Source of the DNA: Motacilla alba alba | Taxonomy: Eukaryota; Chordata; Aves; Passeriformes; Motacillidae | Direction: 5' to 3' | DNA: 64,000 nt | NCBI RefSeq assembly: GCF_015832195.1 | Contig: NC_052027.1 | Coordinates: 15,000,149 to 15,064,148, forward strand | In this document: positions 50,983 to 61,184 of the stretch, piece after piece | Numbering within the stretch: the stretch's first letter is position 1 | How the letters are laid out: each line of letters begins with the position of its first letter | The notes under the pieces: model-generated | The model's database searches: none | What the model was told of the DNA's origin: nothing | The model's input: the letters and a program-made list of their open reading frames with translations, nothing else | Position numbers and translations under genes: made by a program

Positions 50983-51254
50983 GTGACCACTGATAGGACC
51001 TGAGGGAATGGCCTGAAGCTGAGTCAGAGGGGGTTTAGGTTGGATATCAGGAGAAGGTTCTTCCCCCAGATGGTGTTTGGGCACTGGAACAGGCTCCCCA
51101 CAGAATGGCCACAGCACCAAGCCTGACAGAGCTCAAGGAATGTTTGGAGAATGCTCTCAGGGACATGGTGGGATTCTTGGCTTGTCCTGCTGGGCCAGGA
51201 GTTGGAATCAAGGATCATTGTGGGTCCTTTCCAGCTCAGGATATTCTATGATCT
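50983..51254 (+). mobile_element. CR1 LINE 3' end fragment
   Basis: This is the longest CR1 fragment here, about 270 bases. Landmarks in order are CCACTGATAGGACCTGAGGG, AATGGCCTGAAGCTG, GGGTTTAGGTTGGATATCAG, GGGCACTGGAACAGGCTCCC, CACAGCACCAAGCCTGACAG and GGGTCCTTTCCAGCTCAGGA, ending at ATATTCTATGATCT. The wording differs from the fragments at 29586 and 54733, pointing to a separate CR1 subfamily. It is 5'-truncated and non-coding. Confidence 0.9.
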
Positions 51255-54200
51255 AAATGTGTTTGCTTTGCATTTCCCATCTCTGTGCCACAATGCACAA
51301 CTTAGGCAGGGAGTTCCACCTGTGGGAGCTACACCTTTATGGCTTCTGTGCTCCCCCCATAGGAGAGCATCGTGGAGATAGATTTGTAGTTCATACTGAA
51401 GGAAAATCTAAAGACAGCTCCTCAGAAAGTTGCCTGCATCAAAATTTTTACCTACATATTTTCCCATTGAGGAGTCTGTTTCATGAAAAGATACTTTATT
51501 TGGAGGAAAACCTTTAGCTGTTTCTTTTGTTTGGCATCAAAGCCAGCTTAGAGGAGACTTTTTTTTCTTTAATAGCAGCCAGCTGCATTAGCAGTCTTGA
51601 ACCATGTTCTTCCTTCTGCTTTGAATATAAAGCCTATAGCAAGGGAACATTAGTTTTTTGTCTTGGCAATAAAAAGTGTCTTCAGCTGCCAGTAGTGGAA
51701 CTTGCCCATTTACTCACAGGAGAAAGTTAAAATAAGCACTAATGAAGAAGAAGAAAAGCAAATCCAGCATTTCAGGTCTGTGTTCCCTAGTTCCTATGAA
51801 TAGGCATATACTGCTTGCAGCAATTATGGTGAGGGACTGGAAATCCACTGGGTGTTGCTTGTGCAGGTATAAATCCTGCTGGCTGTGAGCCACTTTTATC
51901 AGTTTATCTGCTGCAGTGAAATGGCTTAAAGTTCACTTCTGGATCCTGAGGCAATGCTCGTGTCCTTGCTTTGGCTTTTGCATGTAACAGCAGAGTGTGC
52001 TTTGGCTTTTTCTTCTTTTTTTTTAAAGAAAAGTGAAGAAAAGAAGAAGAGGAAGAGAAGAAAGTATTTCATTTGCTCCAGGAAGGCTCTCCTGCAAACC
52101 TGAATGGAGTATAATAAATGCCACTTGGGTCTCCAGCCATAAAAGAGAGCTTGTCCTGTTGATGGATTTAATGCCCTGTTCAGGGGCTAATTCTGCACGA
52201 GCCCTTCAGTGCCCACAGCCAACATCCCAGAGGCCAGGCAGCCTCTTTCTGAGCCAGCCACCGCTGGGAAATGGGTGGCTCCCCTGAGATTTGCTCTCTT
52301 GCATGAGCTCTTCGTGGCCTCCAGTCACACATCACAGCGCTTTTGGGTTTTGGCTGATTCTTAAAGGATGTCCCGGGCAGGCTGAGCAGACACAGAGTCT
52401 GTGGTTTTCTCTCTTCCTGAGTTCAAGTCCCGTAAAGTGGGAGTCCGGGAAAGAAATCAGCCTTTGTAAACTTTTAGTTCACAACTGTTGCTGGGTCTTG
52501 TATCTGTCTGCTCATCCCAGTGCCTGTCATCACACAGCTGCCACAGCCCTGTATTTATCTTGCTCCTTTTCTTTCTTCCTCAGTCCCTGGGCTTTCCCCC
52601 CGCTCCATAGTCTGCCTTGCTGCTGATTTCTGCTCCTTTTTTTCACTCCCCTTTGGTCTCTCCTTTACTCTGTACTTCTTCTTTCTCGCCTGTACATTTG
52701 TTCACCACCTGTGTTCGCCCAGGCTTGTGGCAAGAGCAGCCTTCCCTTGGCTCCCCTGGAACCTCCCAGGGGCATTCCCAGCGTCTGCAGGAGGGAAGCG
52801 AGCCATGAGACAGAAACAAACTTCTGTGATCAGAGCACGGGGTAAAAACTCAAAGACCTGTTCAGAAAACAGAATTCAAGTTCATATTTCCTTTGAGTTT
52901 TAATTTCCCAAGCAGTGCTGGATATCCTGGGATTTCCCACAGAGCTGGCCTGGTTGCATCACCACCCATTTGGGGCGTGGGGATGGATGCTGGGCACAGT
53001 GACAGCAGGGAGCAAAGCTTCTCAGCCCAGGGGCTGCTGTCGCTTCAGGGGGAATTTTGGCATCCACTCCTGCCTTCTTGGGGTACGTAGAGTTGGAGCT
53101 GATGATCTGCTGAGCTGCCCTTTTTTTCAGAGAGCTACTTTGTTGGACTGTGATCCACCTGCAGTGTCCAGCCCAGCAAACCCAGGAGGGATTGGGAGCA
53201 TTCATTTCTGCCTCAGGTCTGTGTCTGCCTGGTTAGGACTTGCTCAGAAGAATCCCATGTGTGAGCATGAAGGAATGAACATAAAACCATTTTTTCTGCC
53301 ATTTTCCTGAATCCTCACCTCCCTGCTTAGTGTTTCCAAAGATATCTTTGCATCTGCTCACAGATCATCTCAGGAGTGATTTTTGGAGATGAACAGGCTT
53401 TGCTGCTTCTACATCAACTTAATTTTCCCTGTGGCATCCTGGATTTGTTTAAACCTGAAGTTCCAGAAGGGCAAAACTGTGGCAGAAGGCTGTTGAAACA
53501 TGTACAAACTGGCAAGGAAAACATATTCCATCTTACGGAGAAGACCAAAGGTTTCCTATGTCTCAGAATTATCCCTCACTTTTATAAGAGTTTGAGTGCA
53601 AACTCAGAACCCTAACTTGATAAAATCATGTCTCTTAGTTATTTTATTTATAAAGAGCAGAAGCTCTTTTGTGTCCTGCTAAATAACTTTTGACTTTGGA
53701 AAATTAGAAGCTGAGCTGTGATCTAGCTCTGTAGTTACAGTACTGAACTTGGGATTAAACTTGGATTTTTCAGGTATCAAAGCTTTTGCTCTGTGCATGT
53801 GCAGTGTGCAGGAAGAGTTGCAAAACAAGGCAATACACAATCTAGTGAGGTATTTGGTCAGAAAGCAACCCTACAATTCTCCTTCAAGTATGGATGAGTC
53901 ATGGCTTCTGTAAACTTATGAAAAATCAGTTCTGATTGTAAACTGAAATATTTATCTAAGAAATGGGAAATTTTTGGAATCTGGAACCTCGTGTTAAAAG
54001 GCAAATACTGTACCAGTTTTGGCCAGTGGCTGCTCAAGGATCAGAAAACATGGAGCAGAGCAGCATGTGAGCCTGCAGAGCTGCTGCTGTCTCTGGCAGG
54101 CAATGAAGATTTCTCTTTCAGGAGAAAAGTTTTGATAGCCAACAGCTTCTAAGGTTTTCATAGTACCCATGCCAAACCTCAATTGGTTGTTTTAATCAAA

Positions 54201-54301
54201 TGCCTCTTGGTTTTTTTGGCTTTGTGAAGTTTCTTGTTAAGTATAAGAATTTCCCAGTGATCTGACTTGATCTTTGGAGATGAGAGTATATATTTTTATG
54301 C
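51255..54301. other. Non-coding, nothing recognised except a Y/R tract
   Basis: No exon, RNA or transposon is supported. A pyrimidine/purine switch lies at 52006-52064. Confidence 0.45.
52006..52064. repeat. Pyrimidine tract switching to purine tract
   Basis: Nineteen pyrimidines (52006-52024, CTTTTTCTTC then a T-run) are followed at once by about 40 bases that are purine except for one T at 52034, rich in GAAGAA. The two halves are partly complementary and could fold back. Long purine tracts can also form triplex DNA. Confidence 0.7.

Positions 54302-54347
<46 letters not shown>
54302..54347. repeat. (GT)n(TA)n microsatellite
   Basis: About four and a half GT units run directly into about 18 TA units. 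The whole tract alternates purine and pyrimidine. A (TA)n tract of this length is self-complementary and probably variable in length between individuals. Confidence 0.97.
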
Positions 54348-54350
<3 letters not shown>

Positions 54351-54732
54351 AAATACATATGCTGCTTAATGTTGTCTTTTTCTGGCTCAGAAGTCTTGCG
54401 TTGAGATGCGTGGTGTACAGAGGCATTAAAAACACCCATGGACATCTCTTGTTGGTTTTGGAGGGTTTTTTTAGCAACATATCTAATTCACATTACATTG
54501 AGCCTCCTCCGAAAGGACTAATGCAAAATGTCAGTGGAAGAAACCATTAATGTTCTTCAGCTCTTGCAGTGACTTGATGAGGTAAAGGACCTTCTTTTTC
54601 ACATATCATCTTTGCCTTAGCTGTGTGTTTCCTGTTAAACACATGTGGTGTATTCCCAACATATGGATGTTAAAAAGCAAGCAATTACCCCCAATGCTGC
54701 CTTATGAACCTGACTTTTCACAAGGGCATGCA

Positions 54733-54862
54733 GTGACATGACAAGGGGAATGACTTTCAGAAACCTGGTCTAGTGGAAGGTTCCCTGCCCATACCGCAGG
54801 GTGGAACAAGATGATCTTGAAGGTGCCCTCCAACTCAAACCATTCTGCAATTCTGTGGTTAT
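54733..54862 (+). mobile_element. CR1 LINE 3' end, internally deleted
   Basis: The first part, GTGACATGACAAGGGGAATG (54733-54752), matches the CR1 region some 200 bases before its end. From about 54761 the sequence jumps to the final segment: CCTGGTCTAGTGGAAGG, CCCTGCCCAT, AAGATGATCTTGAAGGTGCC, then CATTCTGCAATTCTGTGG. The intervening middle, normally present, is missing, so the copy appears to carry an internal deletion of roughly 200 bases near 54760. It is non-coding. Confidence 0.85.
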
Positions 54863-54869
54863 GAATCTT

Positions 54870-57800
54870 GTGGTGGTTTTTTTTCAGTGGCTGGTCTCTG
54901 GAGGGGCAGAAGGTGTGGGTCTGACCCTTGTCTTTTGCTCAAACTCCTCTCTCTGAAAGCCAGCCTGTTTCTAACCAGAGAAACGAAGGAGGCCAGAATT
55001 GGAATAAGACTGTGTGATGGTAACAAGGCAAAAACTGTAAATGTGTTTGCATATTAGAATCCATGGACAAAAATCTCAAAATATTGCCCACAGCATTACC
55101 CTGGCTGCTTTGCTCGGCACGCAGTGTGTCAGCTGAATTGAAGAGCAGGCAAAGATGTGTTGTGAGGTGATGTGACATCTGTAATGGCTGTAGATGGGGG
55201 AAACCCTTGAGAAAGCTGGTACAGTGTATGTGTGTGGTCTCCTCAATGTGCCTTTTCATGTGTATGGGTGTACAAAAAATCAGTTTGAACTCCAGGGTCA
55301 GCTTAAAGGTCTTGTGAGTCTGTGTTGAGCTGCGGGAGGAATTGGTTCAGAATATGTCTGGAGGAAAGGCAAAAGTAATCCCAAAGGATTTTTAATGATA
55401 GTGGCTTGGAGTTTTATACCTAGTTTGCCTTCTGGAGGGAAAATCTGGGGATTTCCATAAAACCCCCATTTTCACAGCAAATATTTAATTTTTACTGAAA
55501 ATAGGGCCATGAACTTTTGAGGCTGGGGAAAACACTAATCGCTGCATCTTTCCAAGTAATCATGAGTGCCTCTCTGAAGTTATCTCACAAACTGTGCATT
55601 TTTTTTGTCCATAATCTGGACATTTCTCTTCATCCTTTCTGGAAATCAGCCTCCTGTGATGCACTGCACTTTCTGCTACGGGGCTTAGGTCCATACAATC
55701 CTCCACTTCATTGATAATTGCCATGATTTTCAAGCTAGATGAGTTCTTGATTAAATTAAAAGGGATGCCTGTACTCCACTGGATGTTAGCTATTTGCTTC
55801 CAAGGGTAATTAGTCATGGGTTTAAATAGAAGGAAATAATTGATGTACACATAGAGTGGAAGCATTTTTCTGCCATTATGGTCTGAAAACATATTTATTT
55901 GTTCATTCTGTCTGAATGTGAAGTAGCTCTTCTGTTAGCATGGTAAAATGAGTAGGCATTTTTACGTAAGATTGTTCTAGGTCTTATTAGAAGTTATTTT
56001 CTAATTTCTGGAAGAGAGGGTAAGAGCAAATTACTTGAATTGTTCATACTCAGAAAAGGAAAACAAAGGTAGTTTCCTGAGGAGTTAAAATGTATTGCTG
56101 ACATAGTGGTTTTGGCATTGGCATCATGTGGCAAGTGTATCCTGAGGTACACATATACATATTTGCTTTAACAAAAACCTGTAGTTCATAAAGGTTGTTG
56201 TTCAGGATTTCCATCTGGGAGGTAGAAGACATGCTGGTATCATCAGCCAAAAGCACAAGAAGGATCTTCTCCCTGTCTTCCTAAGTCCTTTTTTTCCAAT
56301 GACCTTGTAGTTCAGGTGCCCTGTCTTTCTTCTCTTCTTCCAATTGACCCAGTTTGCTCAGTTGTGTGATGACATCCTCGGTCTCATCTCATTTATACTT
56401 CCCTGGGATCACCCTCTATCCCCTTGCAGCACCCATGAGGTTCAGCCTCTCCTGACTCAGGTTGTTGCCATCTGCCCTCCAAGGAAGGAGGATCTTGATT
56501 ATCTCTCCTGTTTATGTTCACCTTTTCACCTAGCTTTTCTTGGCAAGTTTTTGCAGGAAAGAAACACCTCACACACAGGATACGGACCACTGTTTTCTGG
56601 AGGATGTGATGTCTTAGGAAGAAAAGTACCTGAAAAACTGGACTAAGGTCTGAACTAAAGGTCCTTTAAGGAAAGACGGGACCCAATCCAAGGCTCCCAC
56701 ATTCTGTGCAAGAGCCTGAGCCACCAGCCACTAAAGAATAGAAAATCCTTTTGTTTGCTGCTTTGGCTCATTTGATTTTGACTGAAATCCACAGATTTCT
56801 GGCTGACTTACACTGTATTTCTGTATTAGTTTTATGAGGAAGCTGTTGGGTGAAAAATATCATCTATGTGTCGATAGAAGTCATAGCATCGCTTCCTACT
56901 GTGCTCTAAATCTGACAGGAGTTCCATCTTGCTACTGTATGTAGGAATTACCCCTGCTGCCTGTGCAATTGCCAGGCTGCCACTTTCATGTCTCTTCCTG
57001 GGCTAAGGAAATGCCTTCTTGGAAACCTGCACTGTCAGCTAAGCTGACAAAGGTTTTATTTAACATGAGGCAGAGCTAATACCCTTTAAAGAAAGCTGCC
57101 ATGCCATTAATTGTCACTCTGGTTTGTGTCAGATGCTTGCAAGAAGCGTGCTTGGTTCCTCCACAAACACAACAGCATCTTTCACTCTTAGTGAATAATG
57201 TGTTCCAGATGTTCCACCCTGTGAGAATTTTTTGCGCCCACTGCAATGCCAAGAGAAAAATAAAGCAGTTCAACTTATTTAACCCAGATCTCAGACTGTC
57301 TGTCTGCATCATCTAACTCCATCAAGCTGATGGAGCACATGGAATGGATGGAAAACATGTGGTTTCTGTAGACTCCTGCGTTTCATGTTGGTTAACAAAC
57401 GTAGCATTCGTTTACCCAAGGCCGTAACGGGCCTGAGCCTAAACTCAGTGTATTCCTGGCAGGTTCTTTGTATCTTCCCCAAACCATCAGTCCTCAGGCC
57501 TGGAGCCCTGCCAGTCCTCCTGTTTGTACTCATGTTATCAGCTTGAGGACTCTCTCATTTACCTTCTTCATGGGCCAGACAGAAATAGTGCCTAAGCTGC
57601 CCTTAAAATTTAAATGGACTGCAATCTTTCTCTGCCTAAGTATTTTGTGAATGGTATTGGGACCTCTTGTGTTCATGGCTGTAGCTCAAATACTCATTTG
57701 TAGCATTTCCAGGCAAACAAAAACTTGGGGCTTATAGCAAGGTTTCATAGAGCTCCATTCAGGATGGGCTCCGAGCTGCCCTACCCAGGCTGCCTTGTTC

Positions 57801-60619
57801 AATGAAATGCCAGGTGGGAACCTTCCCACCACTGAGTGGTGATGGGAATTCCTCAAGTGGATCATTGCAGGGAAGGGCAGGAAAACCGCTTGTGACTCTC
57901 GATGCACTACAAAGCCCTGGATCTTCCAGCTGAGCATGTTAGAAGGGGTGAGATGTCTGTATTTAGCCCAGGAGCTCTCCATAGGAGGCATAGCTTGTGG
58001 TTTATGTATTGGGACATGACTTACAGACATGGTGACACACTGCCCAGGTAATCCCACTCCTGTGGTATGGGAATCACATGTATTTAGTTTTTCCCTTGCG
58101 CAAAATGGATGTGAGAGTTCCTGACCACTCAGACTCTTGAGAAGACCTTACTACAAGGAGTAAGGTTGCTGTGAGAAAGAAGGAATTGGTGTGAGGATGT
58201 GAACACCATAGTCTGGCAAGGAAGTGGAGAGTCCTAAAGTCTGGAAAATAACTTCAAAAATCCCTGGTGGGTTTCCAAAAGTCCCTTCTCTGAACAGAGC
58301 TGTAAGAATTATCTAGAGTTTGAATGAGTAATTTAGGGGAAGCCTGTGGTGCCTGTCTCAGGTGCAAGGCTCCAGAGCTGTCTGGGTCAGAGATACTGAT
58401 GCTGTAATCACTGCTGTGCTCCCTCAGGGCACCAAGGCTGTATCTTGCCCTGCAGTGAGAAGTGGTGTGAGCTGGCAGGAGCTCTGGTGTGCAGCTGGTG
58501 TGTGCAGGAGGGCTGCACTGATGGCAGGTGTTTATCAGGAGCCCCAAAAACAGGGCTTAGTGCCAGAAAGCCACACTTTCTTTACAGATATACATGGGAC
58601 CTCTTTTTACAGTGGCTGCGCATTTGGGAGAAATTCTGTTTCTTACTGAAAGCTCAGTGTCACTTGAAAATATCAAAAGTACAACTGACCTACTTTCTAT
58701 TGGCTTCCCAAAAGATTCTGGTATACCCTCATCCTTCCTGGACTTCCCTGTGGGATCCACAGTCTGATTCAGGGAGGTGCTGAGACTCTGTTTTCACAGT
58801 GCCAGGTACCTCAGAGGTGATGGGGATGTGTTGCTGGCATGCTGACTTTGTGCTCCCTTCCAGACCTCCCAAACAGAAATGTCAGAGCAGCAGCTCCACT
58901 CTGTCCTCTCATAGGGCAGAGGAGAGGCCATCAAAGCACTTTCATCCTCCCACCTAAGAAAGAAACTCTGCAGAAGATGTATATGGTCACCCATGTCCCC
59001 ATGAGTGCCTCTGCCAGTGCCATGCTGTACAGAATTACAAGCAAATCTTTTGGCATATTCATCTCTCCACCATGGCTTTCCGAGGTTTATTGAGGCTGGA
59101 GGACACTGATGTTCTCTAAGCCCTTTCAGAAATGCCTTCCTTCCTTTGAGAAAGGAAGATGCAGTGCCAAAGATGCAGAACCAAAGCAGCATGCAAGAAC
59201 AATTATTAAATGTTGTTAATTAGGATGTGTGAAGATGGTCCCTCTCCCCTTTTCCTTTGAAGCATGAAAGCCCAGAGGGAGCCTTTATTAAAGTCAACAA
59301 AGAAATCTCAAAGGGAAAAATTCCCTTCTTTAATGTGGTCACACACATCATCTCCCGCCTGGTGTGACCTGACATGTGAATGTGATTAGGGCTGTGTCAC
59401 ACTGGGGCACAGGCACACTGTGCCCGAGCCACGGAGGGGAGAGAGGAGGAGAAGAGGGAAAGAGTCCACACAGCTGGTCTGACATCCAGCTGCTTGGATC
59501 CTGTTGCTGCTAGTGCCAGAAATGCAGCATCTGTAGCTTGCTTTTGATGGATCTTTTGTTAACTACTTTTGATTTAGCATGTTCTCTTTCCACAGCAACC
59601 TCTGATAAAAGCGAGCTGCAGGGTCCAGGCTAGCAGCTGGATAGTCCATCCTGGATTGTCCTGCCAGAGGGATGGATGTTGCATTACTCCCCAGATAAAT
59701 TTTATTTGTGTGTTTGAAAACAAACTGGAGCCTCACAGCAACCTGGTTATGGTGGTGCTGGCGAGCTCAGGGAAGCCCATCAGAAATAGCAGAGATCCTG
59801 CTGTACTTTGGGAATTGGGGTAGAAAACCTCCAGGTTCAGCTTGGTTACGTAACAGGCAGTCACAGCATTACTTCCCACTCAAATTCCCAAATAGCATCC
59901 ATTTGTAGGCATGAATACTTTGTCCTCTTTAATCCCAAATGTCAAAGACAGGATTTAAGAAATGCTTCAAAATTTTAGCTTTCTTCCTAAAACCTCATAG
60001 GGAAAGGTGGGGTGTGGCAAGCTCTGATCCACAGGATCAAACACATTGGCATCATGCACTGTATTTGCTGCTGGATGCAGGAGATGAAGGCAGGGCACAG
60101 TGTATTGCATTCTACTTTTATTGTATGAAAATATGAGATAAACATGTGGAAAGATGTCCTTTCCCCTCCCATGAGCTGCTCTGTGGGCTGGTGAGAGCAA
60201 GGCTTGGTGGCTTCTCAGGAGAACTTTGGTAATCACAGAGATAAAACAGGGCAGGGCCAGTATAAAACTCATAGAGTGGAGAATCTGCAGCTTCATGGTC
60301 TCTTCTCTTCCTCTGGTGTGCTGGTTGTTCTATCAGAAATGTTTTGCCTGAAGAAAATAGTACAAGATGTTCTGTTCTTGTCCTGCTCTGTGCCATTTCT
60401 TTGGTTCAGTCTGACCATATTTTATCTAGATAATTTTCAAAAATACCAGGATTTCCTCCTCTCCCCATTGTTAATTTAGAAATGGGGCAGCACCCTCACT
60501 GAGCTCTTCTACAGCTGATATTACCAGCCACATTCCTCTCCATGTCCCAGAGCTAGGCCATGGGCTTGGATTTTTCCAACCAAAATTCTTCCTCCCTTTC
60601 TTTTCTAAAGAATAAAATA
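54870..60619. other. Non-coding stretch
   Basis: No supported exon, RNA gene or CR1 fragment. A minus-strand peptide near 56050-56280 weakly resembles a reverse transcriptase motif and is discussed as a finding rather than called. Confidence 0.45.
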
Positions 60620-60633
60620 TTTTTTTTTTTTTT
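60620..60633. repeat. Poly(T) tract, 14 bases
   Basis: An uninterrupted run of 14 T after AATAAAATA. No element is recognised beside it. Confidence 0.9.
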
Positions 60634-60929
60634 AAGACAAATGGAAACAACACAGTTTCCAAAGAGAAGCATCCAGACACTTCCTTTGGATACCCAGATA
60701 GCTTGGCACGTTCATCTAATCTTCTGCCTTGACTGCTGGGCTGGCTGGCCACATCTGAAAGAAGGAGGATCAGCCAGCAGGCAGGGCCTGGATCCATGAG
60801 CGACGTTGGTGGCAAGGAGGCCTTGGCAGTGGATTCCTCCCTCACAGCCGCCTCTTTCCCCTGCTGGAGGCTCCAATTGTTGGCCCATGGCACACGAGGC
60901 TCCCCCGAGCCCGGCGAGCCCTACAGGAG

Positions 60930-61135
60930 CCGGCTCCGTGCTGTGAGCAGACAATGCAATTAGCTGGGTTTCACAATGTGCCACTTTGGGTGACCTTTCC
61001 AGGGAAAATAATTAGAGGGAGACCATGTCTGCTGTTGATAATTGGCTTCATTAGCTCTGAGGTTAATTTCAGAGATGTGCCCAGGAAGCAACAACAGAAG
61101 AGGCTCAAGGGAGGCTGCCCAGTTAATTACTTGTG
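60930..61135. other. Possible conserved enhancer, homeodomain cores
   Basis: Six ATTA/TAAT cores lie in about 175 bases: CAATTAG (60957), TAATTAG (61009), TAATTGG (61039), CATTAG (61049), GGTTAATTTC (61061) and GTTAATTAC (61122). They are set in unique, non-repetitive sequence together with a nuclear-receptor-like TGACCTTTCC (60991). The DNA just left of it (60900-60938) keeps several CpGs (CCCGAGCCCGGCGAGC). This is the most enhancer-like block in the window, but the call rests on texture. Confidence 0.33.
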
Positions 61136-61163
61136 AAATAAAAAAGTCCATAGGCTTTGTCCT

Positions 61164-61184
61164 TGTGTGTGTGTGTGTGTGTGT
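61164..61184. repeat. (TG)n microsatellite
   Basis: About ten uninterrupted TG units, 30 bases right of the homeodomain-core block. Confidence 0.95.

Noticed and set aside
52421..52430. GTTCAAGTCC, a tRNA B-box-like word
   Set aside because: The T-arm stem does not pair and no acceptor stem or A box is present.
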